Source of the DNA: GW2011-AR15 sp964428335
GTDB taxonomy: Archaea > Nanobdellota > Nanobdellia > Woesearchaeales > GW2011-AR15
Direction: 5' to 3'
Length of the DNA stretch: 32,332 nucleotides
NCBI GenBank assembly: GCA_964428335.1
Contig: CAYRXW010000013.1
Location: 1 to 32,332 of the forward strand
In this document: positions 15,143 to 23,020 of the stretch, piece after piece
Layout of the letters: each line of letters begins with the position of its first letter
How positions within the stretch are numbered: the first letter of the stretch is position 1
Program-made: the position numbers and the translations under genes
The notes under the pieces: generated by a model
What the model was told of the DNA's origin: nothing
Databases searched by the model: none
The model's input: only the letters and a program-made list of their open reading frames with translations

Positions 15143-15164
15143 AAAAATTAATGAATTTCCATGT

Positions 15165-16340
15165 TCAATATTTCTTCCCAATCTCCTTATACGCATCCCT
15201 AAAACTGATCCCTTTCTTTACAAGTGAATAAGCTTCATCTGCAGCATATAATTCCTTTGTCATTGCTTTTTCGCAGTTTTCCTCATTCACTTTTAGGTTG
15301 CCTGTAAGTTTTGTCATTATCAATAAGCTGATTTTAGCTATCTCAAAACTTTCAATCATAGGAATTTTTGTAAGCTGAAAATCCCTATGGTATCCTGAAG
15401 GCATTCCCTGGATGACACTAAGTATCTCATTTAGCTTAGCCTGGGTGATTTTAGATTTTGCCCTTATTAATTCAAGGACATCTGGATTTTTCTTCTGCGG
15501 CATTATTGAGCTTCCTGTGCAGAATTCTTCAGGCAGTTCAAAGTATCCAAATTCCGGCATAGAAAAAAGTATCAGGTCTGAACTTAGCTTTCCTAAGTCC
15601 TGCATTACAGAAAGCAGTGCAAAGACTGCAACTGATTCATTCTTGCCCCTTGACATCTGAACAGCTGTGGTTTCCTGAATTCTTGAAAACCCTAAAAGTT
15701 TTGTAGTATATTCCCTATCCAGCCCAAGGCTTGTGCCATAGCCTGCAGCACTTCCCAAAGGGTTTGAATCAAGGAAATCTATTGCAGCATCAACCAGTAT
15801 CATGTCTGAATTTAATGAATCAATAAAACCTAAAGCCCATAGATTTACTGATGAAGGCATTGCCTTTCTCATATGCGTAAACCCTGGTATCTTTGCCTCA
15901 TTTTTTGCAAGGTTTTTCAGCTCAATGCAAAAAGAATTCACTAAGGTTTTTACTTCACCAAGCTCTTCTTTCATATACAGTTTAAGCGCAGTAATCACCT
16001 GGTCATTTCTGCTCCTGCCAGTATGAATCTTTTTTCCTGCCTCTCCGTATTTTTCTGTAAGATAGTTCTCAATCGCAGTATGGCAGTCCTCATCCTCCTG
16101 CCTGATTTCAAATCTTCCTTCTTTGTCCAAATCTATTATCTCATTAAACCCTTCCTCAAGCTTTTCAAGCTCGTCTTTTTTTAGTAAGCCAATTTTATTC
16201 AGCATCTTTGCATGTGCAATGCTTGCAACACAGTCATGCCTCACTAGTTTCAGGTCAAAAATATAATCATTCCCGACAGTAAATCCCTGAACTTCTTTAT
16301 CCAGTTCCTTTCCTTTATGCCAAAGTCTCACTTTCTTCAC
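15165..16340 (-). CDS. argH: Argininosuccinate lyase, short form
   Basis: Splits argininosuccinate into arginine and fumarate. 391 residues. HTGRSRNDQV, TRMRK-type FTHMRKAMPSS and the superfamily signature GSSIMPQKKNPDV (catalytic Ser loop) are all present. Bacterial ArgH is about 460 residues; this one stops just after AYSLVKKGISFRDAYKEIGKKY, lacking roughly the last 60 residues of the C-terminal domain. No downstream continuation is seen, so it looks like a natural short form. It overlaps the end of argG by 26 bases, a tight operon. Confidence 0.95.
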   Translation of the reverse strand: MKKVRLWHKGKELDKEVQGFTVGNDYIFDLKLVRHDCVASIAHAKMLNKIGLLKKDELEKLEEGFNEIIDLDKEGRFEIRQEDEDCHTAIENYLTEKYGEAGKKIHTGRSRNDQVITALKLYMKEELGEVKTLVNSFCIELKNLAKNEAKIPGFTHMRKAMPSSVNLWALGFIDSLNSDMILVDAAIDFLDSNPLGSAAGYGTSLGLDREYTTKLLGFSRIQETTAVQMSRGKNESVAVFALLSVMQDLGKLSSDLILFSMPEFGYFELPEEFCTGSSIMPQKKNPDVLELIRAKSKITQAKLNEILSVIQGMPSGYHRDFQLTKIPMIESFEIAKISLLIMTKLTGNLKVNEENCEKAMTKELYAADEAYSLVKKGISFRDAYKEIGKKY

Positions 16341-17613
16341 CTGCTTCAGCTGAAATTTTTGGCTTCTCAGTTTCCATATGCTTTAGCTGTCCAGCCATCT
16401 TCATCTGCAGGCTGTATATCTCAATGAACCCTGGGCTGCAGTTCTGGTTGAAACTCATATCCTTATTGAAAGTGATAAGCTTCTTGTCATAAAGGGCATT
16501 TATTGAATCGACTGCCACAACTTCTGCTTTCCCCTTGAATAGCTTGACTGTAACTACACCTGTCACTTTCTCGTTTATGCTGTCGCAATATGCATTCAGG
16601 TCATCCATCAAAGGCTCCATCCACTGCGCGCCATAGCACATGTACGCCCACTTGGAATCAATCATGCTCTTGAACTCATTCTGCATCCTGGTGGAACAGA
16701 ACATCTCAAGCTTCTTATGCGCACCAATTATCATGCTGGCTCCCGGATGCTCATACACCCCACGTACTTTTAATCCAACAAGCCTGTCTTCAATCATGTA
16801 GGTAACTCCGATGCCATGCTTTGCGCCTATCTTATTAAGGTGCATTATCAAGGAAGAAAGTTTCATCTTTATCCCATTGATTGAGACAGGAACTCCTTTC
16901 TCAAAGCCCAGTTTCAAAAGTTCATATTTATCAGGAGCATTTTCTGCAAGGTTCACTGTAAGGAATTTCTCGATTTTCGGCATCTCATTATTATCCTCGA
17001 TCTCCCCTCCTTCCCAGGTCACTCCCCACATATTGTCATCGCATGAATAAGGAAAATCTTTTTTTTGCATAACCTCTATGCCATGTTTCTTTGCATATTC
17101 CAGTTCCTCATCCCTTCCCATTGCCCATTCTCTCACCGGTGCAATGATTTTTATTCCTGGATTCAATGAAATAGCAGTAGCCTCAATCCTTACCTGGTCG
17201 TTCCCTTTTCCGGTGCAGCCATGTGCGATGCAGTCAGCATTCTCAAGTTTTGCAATCTCGATTGCTTTTTTTGCCATCAGGTACCTTGATATTGTACTGA
17301 TATGATACTCTCCCTGGTATGAGCCGTTTGCCTTGATAAGCTTCTTTAGGTAATCATTTGCAAACTCATCTTTCACATCAAGGACATATGCTTTCTTGGC
17401 CCCAAGCTTCAGCGCTTTCTGCTTGATTTTCTCAAGATCATCAACCTGCTGGCCAAGATCAAGAGTCAATGTGATTACCTCAGCCCCATATTTGTCCTGG
17501 ATCCATTTCAGTATGCAGCTGGTATCAAGCCCGCCTGAATAAAGGAGGACTGCTTTTTTTATCTCCTTTGCTTCATATGAAGATATTTTCTTGTAAGATT
17601 CATTCTTTTCCAT
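16315..17613 (-). CDS. argG: Argininosuccinate synthase
   Basis: Joins citrulline and aspartate using ATP. 432 residues from the ATG at 17613. The PP-loop AVLLYSGGLDTSCILKWI is near residue 28, followed by LTLDLGQ; other conserved blocks include GCTGKGNDQVR, APVREW and the YMIEDRLVGLKVRGVYEHPG region. A short acidic tail (EAGEESETLA) extends the C-terminus. AGGTGA ends 4 bases before the ATG; an in-frame GTG at 17622 lies inside it and is unlikely as a start. TATA-like CTTTTAAAT is near 17675. The upstream arginine genes (argJ, argF and others) are not in the window, so citrulline must come from elsewhere. Confidence 0.97.
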   Translation of the reverse strand: MEKNESYKKISSYEAKEIKKAVLLYSGGLDTSCILKWIQDKYGAEVITLTLDLGQQVDDLEKIKQKALKLGAKKAYVLDVKDEFANDYLKKLIKANGSYQGEYHISTISRYLMAKKAIEIAKLENADCIAHGCTGKGNDQVRIEATAISLNPGIKIIAPVREWAMGRDEELEYAKKHGIEVMQKKDFPYSCDDNMWGVTWEGGEIEDNNEMPKIEKFLTVNLAENAPDKYELLKLGFEKGVPVSINGIKMKLSSLIMHLNKIGAKHGIGVTYMIEDRLVGLKVRGVYEHPGASMIIGAHKKLEMFCSTRMQNEFKSMIDSKWAYMCYGAQWMEPLMDDLNAYCDSINEKVTGVVTVKLFKGKAEVVAVDSINALYDKKLITFNKDMSFNQNCSPGFIEIYSLQMKMAGQLKHMETEKPKISAEAGEESETLA

Positions 17614-17710
17614 TGCTTTCACCTGTAATTTATGCGGTTAGTTAATAGGAGTAGTTTTATGGATGTTATTTAAAAGCCTGACGCCCCATATGTAACAATT
17701 TAAAACAAAA

Positions 17711-17728
17711 ATGTCTAAAATTAGACAT
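17711..17728. promoter_or_regulatory. 18-base palindrome beside a TATA box, likely operator
   Basis: ATGTCTAA-AA-TTAGACAT is a perfect 8-bp inverted repeat with a 2-base spacer. It directly abuts a plus-strand TATA element (TTTAAATATA, about 17730-17739) for the small ORF and ACT gene, and lies about 35 bases upstream of the argG TATA box on the other strand. The position suits a regulator acting on both transcripts. Confidence 0.65.
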
Positions 17729-17771
17729 ATTTAAATATAAGAACTGATTAAGATAAAAAAAAAGTTTTCAT

Positions 17772-18014
17772 ATGACAGCAGAAGGTCATTTACTCCGTAA
17801 ATGCCCTATGCGACACCCCGTAAGGGACTTCACCGTCGCACCTGCGTCAGGAAAGCTTCAATTTGGCAAGATGATAATGAGACGAAGGAAACTAGACGAG
17901 ATACAGACAGAGCTTCCAAGATACATAGATGTGACAGGGATTGTTTTTGAGAGCAGCATGCTAAACATGCTGCATAAGTTCCAGGTAGAGGCATTCCCCT
18001 ATGAGCATCAGTAA
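17772..18014 (+). CDS. Possible small protein leading the ACT gene, start uncertain
   Basis: An open frame of 80 codons from 17772, overlapping the ACT gene's ATG by 14 bases. The last ~48 residues (from ATG 17871 or 17877: RRRKLDEIQTELPRYIDVTG...) have codon use like the neighbouring genes. The first ~33 codons do not (CGT, CGA, GTC, CCC) and coincide with three GC-rich hairpins, so that part may be leader RNA. I know no homolog. A real but shorter protein, translationally coupled to the ACT gene, is my best guess. Confidence 0.45.
   Translation: MTAEGHLLRKCPMRHPVRDFTVAPASGKLQFGKMIMRRRKLDEIQTELPRYIDVTGIVFESSMLNMLHKFQVEAFPYEHQ
17787..17973 (+). other. Candidate structured RNA leader with four hairpins
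   Basis: GC-rich relative to its surroundings. Hairpins: CATTTAC-TCC-GTAAATG (17787-17803); TGCGAC/GTCGCA (17809-17814 with 17835-17840) enclosing CCC-GTAA-GGG, a GNRA tetraloop (17817-17826); CCTG-CGT-CAGG (17841-17851); and GCAGCATG-CTAAA-CATGCTGC (17953-17973). They lie between a TATA box and the ACT gene, on the predicted transcript. No known riboswitch consensus is recognised. Confidence 0.4.
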
Positions 18015-18624
18015 GCTTGCAAAAAAATATATTGAAGAGCACCCGAGCATAAAAGAGTGCGTGCTTAATGATCTGATAAACTATTCTGCACTTGCAAGGA
18101 TGATTTGCCAGGAATATAAGATAAAAAAATTTGACGCCGTGCTCATTGCATGCCGAAGGTACTTCTGGAACAATAAGGTTAGCTCTTCCCATGAAAAAAA
18201 GATAACCTCGCTTTTGAAAAATGCAAAGCTCCATGTAAAAAATAAGATAATTGTCGCAATCCTTGAAAGGCCAAGGGATATGGAAATAGTCTACCTAATG
18301 CAAAAGAAGATAAGGAAAGAGAAAGGGGATTTAAATATTATTGAAGGAGAGGATGTCCTGACTATAATCACAAACTCAAAATATAATGAACTCATAAATA
18401 GCGAATTCAGGAGCAGGATAATAAAAATAAACCAAAGCCTGGTCCAGGTAACGCTCATTTTTGATGAAAAGATTGAAACTACTTCTGGTGTAGTGTCTCA
18501 CATCTATAGCCTTTTATCTGAAAACGGGATAAATATAATGGAAGAGATGAGCTGCTGGACTGACCTTATGATAATCCTTGAAGAGAAAGACATGGCAAGG
18601 GCAATGGATATCCTGAGTTTTTAG
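18001..18624 (+). CDS. ACT-domain protein, paralog 3 of 3
   Basis: 207 residues, related to the 10108 and 14489 proteins. N-terminal helical domain (VLNDLINYSALARMICQE...DAVLIACRRYFW), then an ACT-like module from about residue 75 (KLHVKNKIIVAILERP) and a second from about 140, with TTSGVVSHIYSLLSENGINIMEEMS and LEEKDMARAMDIL. In place of the D/NTPG turn of the other two it has TTSG, so ligand preference may differ. AGGTAGAGG precedes the ATG. It is downstream of a palindromic promoter divergent from argG, which suggests, but does not prove, arginine-related control. Confidence 0.8.
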   Translation: MSISKLAKKYIEEHPSIKECVLNDLINYSALARMICQEYKIKKFDAVLIACRRYFWNNKVSSSHEKKITSLLKNAKLHVKNKIIVAILERPRDMEIVYLMQKKIRKEKGDLNIIEGEDVLTIITNSKYNELINSEFRSRIIKINQSLVQVTLIFDEKIETTSGVVSHIYSLLSENGINIMEEMSCWTDLMIILEEKDMARAMDILSF

Positions 18625-18662
18625 CGTCATCTTTTTAATCATATTACTATTTTCAAAAGACA

Positions 18663-21110
18663 ATGTTGCTCACATCCCTAAAGCTTGAAAACATCCGATC
18701 ATACGTAAGCCAGGTAATCAATTTTCCAAATGGCTCTGTGCTTTTATCTGGAGATATAGGATCAGGAAAATCCACAATACTCCTTGCTATAGAATTTGCG
18801 CTGTTCGGAATCTTAAGAACGGAGTTATCCGGAAGCTCACTTTTACGGAACGGGGAAACAAAAGGATCTGTTGAGCTTTCATTCAGGATAGATGAAACGA
18901 GCTATGTCATAAAAAGGACGTTAAAAAAAAGCAAAGATACTGTGACACAGGAATCAGGCTATATTGTAACTGATGAGACAAAGTTTGAAGGCACGCCAAT
19001 AGAACTAAAGTCAAAAATCCTTGAGATACTTGGTTATCCTGAAAGCATGCTTTCAGGCTCTAAGTCACTCATATACAGGTTCACAGTCTATACTGCACAG
19101 GAGCAGATGAAGCACATCATCTTTGAAGACAAAGAGACAAGACTAAATACGCTTAGGAAAGTATTTGGGATTGACAAATATAAGCTGATCAAAGATAATA
19201 GCACAATCCTGACCAGGGAATTAAAGAGCAGGAAAAATGAGATTAGCTCAAAACTTGAAAAAGAAAATGTGACAAAAAAGCAGCTTCTGGAAAAGAACCT
19301 GCAAAAAGAAAGCTTAGGCAATGAAATAACTGGCTCATTGGCTGAGCTTGGAAAGCTAAAGGAAGAATTAGCAGCTGAAAAAAAAGCAGCAGATGAGATT
19401 GAGCAAAAAGCAAAAGAATTCCTGGAAATAAAAAAAGAGCTTGAGCTGAATGATATATCCATCAGGGAAAAAGTTTCAAAGCGGGATGACCTTATCAAAA
19501 AAATAAATCCTGATGGCCTAAAAAGCCTGGAAAATAAGCTTTCTTCTTTTTTGGGTATATTTGCCCTTATTGATGAAAAACCATTAGAATCAGAATTAAT
19601 TCAGGTTGAGGAAAGATATAGGATATTATCAAGTGAAAAGGCAGCTTATGATGAAAAGAAAAAAGGAATTAAAAAAAGGATTTCTGAAAATGAGGAAGAG
19701 CTAAGTTCATTTGAAAAGCTAAAGGAAGAATTTGAAAAATTAAAAACTAAAATTCTGGAAGGCAAGGAAATCCTAAAAGTAAAGGAAAATCAGGAGATAA
19801 TGTTTGAAGAAGCAAAAGAAAAAGAGAAATCCATTTATTTTGAGATTGAAAGATTAAATGAGAAAATAAAAGAGACAATTGACCTTGAAAATTTCATAAA
19901 GGAGACTGAAAACTGTCCTACATGTAGACAGGGAATAAGCCATGATCATAAAATTAAGATTGGAAAAGAACATGAAATTTTGCTTGAGAAACTTGAATAT
20001 GAAAAAATAATCAAGACTGAAGAAACCGAAAAAGTGAAAGGTGAATCTACTAAGATTATAAGCAGCATAAAAAGGCTTGATGAGCTACAAAAAGAAATCG
20101 AGAAAGAGACTGAAAACCTATTAAGGCTTGAATCAAAAATTACAGTCCTGAAAAAAAAAGATGAAGAATTAGGAAAGCTAAAAGAAGAGCTTAAAGAACT
20201 TGAAATGAAAAAAATTGAGGATGATGAAACCCTAAAATCCAGTCTGATATCACTAAAAGAAAAGGTGATCAGTGCAAGAGTGAACAATCAGAAATTTATG
20301 GAAAAGGAAAATACCCTAAAGCTGATTGAGAGCGAGAGAAAAAGCCTAGAAGAAAAGGAAAACCTTGTAAAAGCTCTTGATTCTGAGATTGAAAAGAAAG
20401 CAAGATCTAGTGAGATATTAAGGGACAGGTCAAAAAGCCTTGAAGAGATAAACAGCATGTTTGTAATACAAAAGCAGAAGGTTGAATTTATCCAAAGCAG
20501 GGAAAAAGGCATCGAAATAAAGATGAATGTAAAAAAGCAGGAATTAAAGAATGCCGAAGAAAGGATAAAAGAGCTGGAAAACGAAACATTGGAATTTTCT
20601 AGGCTAAAAGAAAAGCTTGAGGAATTAGCAAAGCTTCAGAACTGGGTTGAGGACTTTTTCATAAAACTAATGACGACAATAGAAAAGCATGTCATGATAT
20701 CCATTCACAGGGAATTTAATTCACTTTTAAAGGACTGGTTCTCGCTCCTGATTGAAGATGTGGAAATATCCCTTGATGATGAATTTTCAGTGAATATTGT
20801 CCAGAACGGATTCACGACGCAAATAGAAGATTTATCCGGAGGAGAAAAAACATCAGTAGCTCTGGCATATAGGTTAGCTTTAAACAAGGTAGTAAATGAC
20901 CTGGTCCCGATGGTTAAGACAAAAGACCTTATAATACTGGATGAGCCTACTGACGGGTTTTCATCTGAGCAACTGGATAAGGTTAGGGATATTTTAAGGG
21001 CGCTGGACATGAGGCAGACCATAATTGTAAGCCATGAGACAAAAATGGAAAGCTATGTCGAAAATGTCATAAGAATTGAAAAAAGGGAAGGGATAAGCCA
21101 GATAGCATGA
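18663..21110 (+). CDS. rad50: Rad50-like SMC ATPase with zinc hook
   Basis: 815 residues. Walker A GDIGSGKST lies at 30-38, Walker B IILDEPTDG around 758 and the ABC signature DLSGGEKTSVAL around 723-734; VSHETKME supplies the H-loop. Between them are two long coiled-coil arms, with the zinc-hook CPTC at 418-421 in the middle. Rad50 works with the Mre11 nuclease in double-strand break repair, but no mre11 is in the window, although the two are often neighbours in archaea. A TATA-like CTTTTTAATC about 25 bases before the ATG suggests a leaderless transcript separate from the ACT gene. Confidence 0.94.
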   Translation: MLLTSLKLENIRSYVSQVINFPNGSVLLSGDIGSGKSTILLAIEFALFGILRTELSGSSLLRNGETKGSVELSFRIDETSYVIKRTLKKSKDTVTQESGYIVTDETKFEGTPIELKSKILEILGYPESMLSGSKSLIYRFTVYTAQEQMKHIIFEDKETRLNTLRKVFGIDKYKLIKDNSTILTRELKSRKNEISSKLEKENVTKKQLLEKNLQKESLGNEITGSLAELGKLKEELAAEKKAADEIEQKAKEFLEIKKELELNDISIREKVSKRDDLIKKINPDGLKSLENKLSSFLGIFALIDEKPLESELIQVEERYRILSSEKAAYDEKKKGIKKRISENEEELSSFEKLKEEFEKLKTKILEGKEILKVKENQEIMFEEAKEKEKSIYFEIERLNEKIKETIDLENFIKETENCPTCRQGISHDHKIKIGKEHEILLEKLEYEKIIKTEETEKVKGESTKIISSIKRLDELQKEIEKETENLLRLESKITVLKKKDEELGKLKEELKELEMKKIEDDETLKSSLISLKEKVISARVNNQKFMEKENTLKLIESERKSLEEKENLVKALDSEIEKKARSSEILRDRSKSLEEINSMFVIQKQKVEFIQSREKGIEIKMNVKKQELKNAEERIKELENETLEFSRLKEKLEELAKLQNWVEDFFIKLMTTIEKHVMISIHREFNSLLKDWFSLLIEDVEISLDDEFSVNIVQNGFTTQIEDLSGGEKTSVALAYRLALNKVVNDLVPMVKTKDLIILDEPTDGFSSEQLDKVRDILRALDMRQTIIVSHETKMESYVENVIRIEKREGISQIA

Positions 21111-21111
21111 G

Positions 21112-21900
21112 TCACTTCCCTGCAAATTTTTTGATTTGACGGTTTAATGAATTGATTTCTAGTTCATATTTAGGAAAATTCATTGACACAAACGATTCAT
21201 AGGCAGAATTGAGTGCGCCAGCAATTCTCATTCCAGGGCTACTTAGGGATACATCCATCAGATACCAATAGTTGAGCTTTGTTTTCCATTGCTTATCTAT
21301 GTTTATTACATTATGTTGTGCCAGCCTTGCTAGATGGCTTGACAAGGCTTCCCTGCTTATCTTGAAATCTCCACAAAAGTTTCTTGCAAATGAATCAAGG
21401 TTTTGGCTGCCAGAATATAGCTGTAGAAGAAGTTCAGAAACCATATAATAGGATTTCTGCTTTCTTCCGAATGAAAAAATATCCCTGAAAACCAGGCCTA
21501 ATTCTCCTGTTTCGTTTACCATCCTTTTTGTCAAGGTCTGGTATTTTTCACCCAGCGGTGTTACAATCCATGATGTGAGGTTCCGCTTATGATTTTTTGT
21601 TGCATATCCTCCAACTTCCACCTCTTTAAGCCCTGCCTGCCTTATCATGCCTTGCCTTACAAGGTATTCAATCTGGCTGCCTATAATTCCAGGGCTGATA
21701 TCAGCAAAACTGTCATTTCCTGATTCATTTTCAAGCTGTTGTGCACAGTAATAGACAATCTCATGCAGGGTTGTCCGTCTATCCTCTATGCCTGTAACTT
21801 CACATATGCCAATCATCGAGAATGTTAGCGCTCTTGTGTCAAAGCCTATCAAGTCTAGTAAAATCTTGAAATCGTTTGAGGAGTTCACATAATAAGACAT
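21112..21900 (-). CDS. Winged-helix-type protein, unknown
   Basis: 262 residues. Two segments look like winged helices: about 30-110 (PGIIGSQIEYLVRQGMIRQAG) and about 145-215 (FKISREALSSHLARLAQHNVINID). The rest is helical. It is probably a DNA-binding regulator, but I do not recognise the family. It is convergent with rad50, one base between stops, and divergent from the YycJ-like gene. TATA box TTTAAATATAG lies about 25 bases before the ATG, giving a leaderless mRNA. Confidence 0.75.
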   Translation of the reverse strand: MSYYVNSSNDFKILLDLIGFDTRALTFSMIGICEVTGIEDRRTTLHEIVYYCAQQLENESGNDSFADISPGIIGSQIEYLVRQGMIRQAGLKEVEVGGYATKNHKRNLTSWIVTPLGEKYQTLTKRMVNETGELGLVFRDIFSFGRKQKSYYMVSELLLQLYSGSQNLDSFARNFCGDFKISREALSSHLARLAQHNVINIDKQWKTKLNYWYLMDVSLSSPGMRIAGALNSAYESFVSMNFPKYELEINSLNRQIKKFAGK

Positions 21901-21922
21901 AATTGCTTCGAAAAATAATCTA

Positions 21923-21948
21923 TATTTAAATCATAACATATAAAAACC
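21923..21948. promoter_or_regulatory. Paired divergent TATA boxes
   Basis: The 67-base gap holds a minus-strand TTTAAATATAG (21923-21933) for the winged-helix gene and a plus-strand ACATATAAAA (about 21939-21948) for the YycJ-like gene. Each lies 20-30 bases before its ATG, so both messages should be leaderless. Confidence 0.6.
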
Positions 21949-21967
21949 CAAGAAGAAAAGAAAACAT

Positions 21968-22711
21968 ATGCATATATCTGTACTTTCATCTGGCAGTTCT
22001 GGAAACTCAACATTTATCTCGACAGACGAAACAAGCATACTTGTCGATGCTGGTATCTCAGAAAAAAAGCTGAAAAGATCATTATCAGACTTAGGAAAAG
22101 AGACAAAGGAAATAGATGCAATCCTGATAACCCATGAGCATATAGACCATGTGAAAGGCCTAGAAAAGTTGAAGAAGCATGCAATAACAACATTCATGCG
22201 GCCTGCCACTCATGCAGCATTTGATTCGTCATATCCGAATGTAACCCACTTTAACTCTCACTTTTCAATAAATGAATTAAAAGTGAATGCAATAGATATC
22301 AGCCATGATGCTGCTGACCCTGTAGGATTTATGATAGAAGAAAAAAAGACAGCAGGTATATTTACAGATCTTGGTAAATATGATGAAAATATAAAAAAAG
22401 CTGTAAGCCAGTGCCATTCATTAGTCCTGGAATCAAACCATGATATAGACCTGCTCTTGAACGGCAATTATCCATATCACCTGAAAGAAAGGATTCTTGG
22501 ACATAAAGGGCACCTCTCTAATATTGATGCTGGGCTACTTGTGAATGAAAACGCAGATGAGATCCTGAAAAATGTCTTTTTAGCCCATCTAAGCCAGAAC
22601 AACAATACACCTGAACTTGCATTAAATACATTCACAAGGCTCACAAACAACCTGAAAATTAACAGAATACTAACAAAACAAAACGAAAAAACAGAATTTA
22701 TTCGAGTTTAA
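21968..22711 (+). CDS. YycJ/WalJ-like metallo-beta-lactamase-fold hydrolase
   Basis: 247 residues. The opening ISVLSSGSSGNSTFI is characteristic of the YycJ branch, and ILITHEHIDHVKGL is the HxHxDH zinc motif. FTDLGKY gives the metal-bridging Asp, and later LESNHD and GHKGHLSN supply the remaining His ligands. YycJ proteins are suspected nucleases; function is unproven. The last 14 bases overlap the convergent eL33 gene. Confidence 0.92.
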   Translation: MHISVLSSGSSGNSTFISTDETSILVDAGISEKKLKRSLSDLGKETKEIDAILITHEHIDHVKGLEKLKKHAITTFMRPATHAAFDSSYPNVTHFNSHFSINELKVNAIDISHDAADPVGFMIEEKKTAGIFTDLGKYDENIKKAVSQCHSLVLESNHDIDLLLNGNYPYHLKERILGHKGHLSNIDAGLLVNENADEILKNVFLAHLSQNNNTPELALNTFTRLTNNLKINRILTKQNEKTEFIRV

Positions 22712-22961
22712 CTTTTGTAGCCAGGCTTTGTCCAGGCATTCCTGTCTCAAAGATTGCCCTTACAGCTCCTTTTCCGCCATGTACGCCTGAAACTTTTCCT
22801 TTTAGGACTTTCTTCAGCTTTCCTGGCGCATGCCATGAAACTGTTTTTCCTACAAGCTTTGCAGCTTTTTCCTTGCTGTCAACGCCATTAACCTGTATGA
22901 TCATCTGATTCTCTGACTGGTTCTTTATGCTTCTTCTAAAGCTCATTATAACTCCTTCCAT
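22698..22961 (-). CDS. rpl35ae: Large-subunit ribosomal protein eL33 (L35Ae)
   Basis: 87 residues, typical archaeal size. The pattern EGVIMSFRRSIKNQ...NQMIIQVNGVDSKEKAAKLVG, KTVSWHAPGK and KVSGVHGGKGAVRAIFETGMPGQSL matches archaeal L35Ae throughout. A protein of the archaeal/eukaryotic ribosome, it supports the archaeal assignment. The ATG at 22961 follows TTTTTAAATC by about 25 bases. An internal ATG at residue 6 has GGAAGGAG before it, but the homology starts at the first. Confidence 0.93.
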   Translation of the reverse strand: MEGVIMSFRRSIKNQSENQMIIQVNGVDSKEKAAKLVGKTVSWHAPGKLKKVLKGKVSGVHGGKGAVRAIFETGMPGQSLATKVKLE

Positions 22962-23020
22962 AAGCTCAAAGAAAAATCAAGTGATTTAAAAATCTTTGTG
23001 TTCAAAGCGAAAATGAAACT

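Noticed and set aside
17830..18234. Minus-strand ORF of 134 codons
   Set aside because: It lies antisense to the ACT gene, which has clear homology to two paralogs; no promoter or ribosome binding site was seen.
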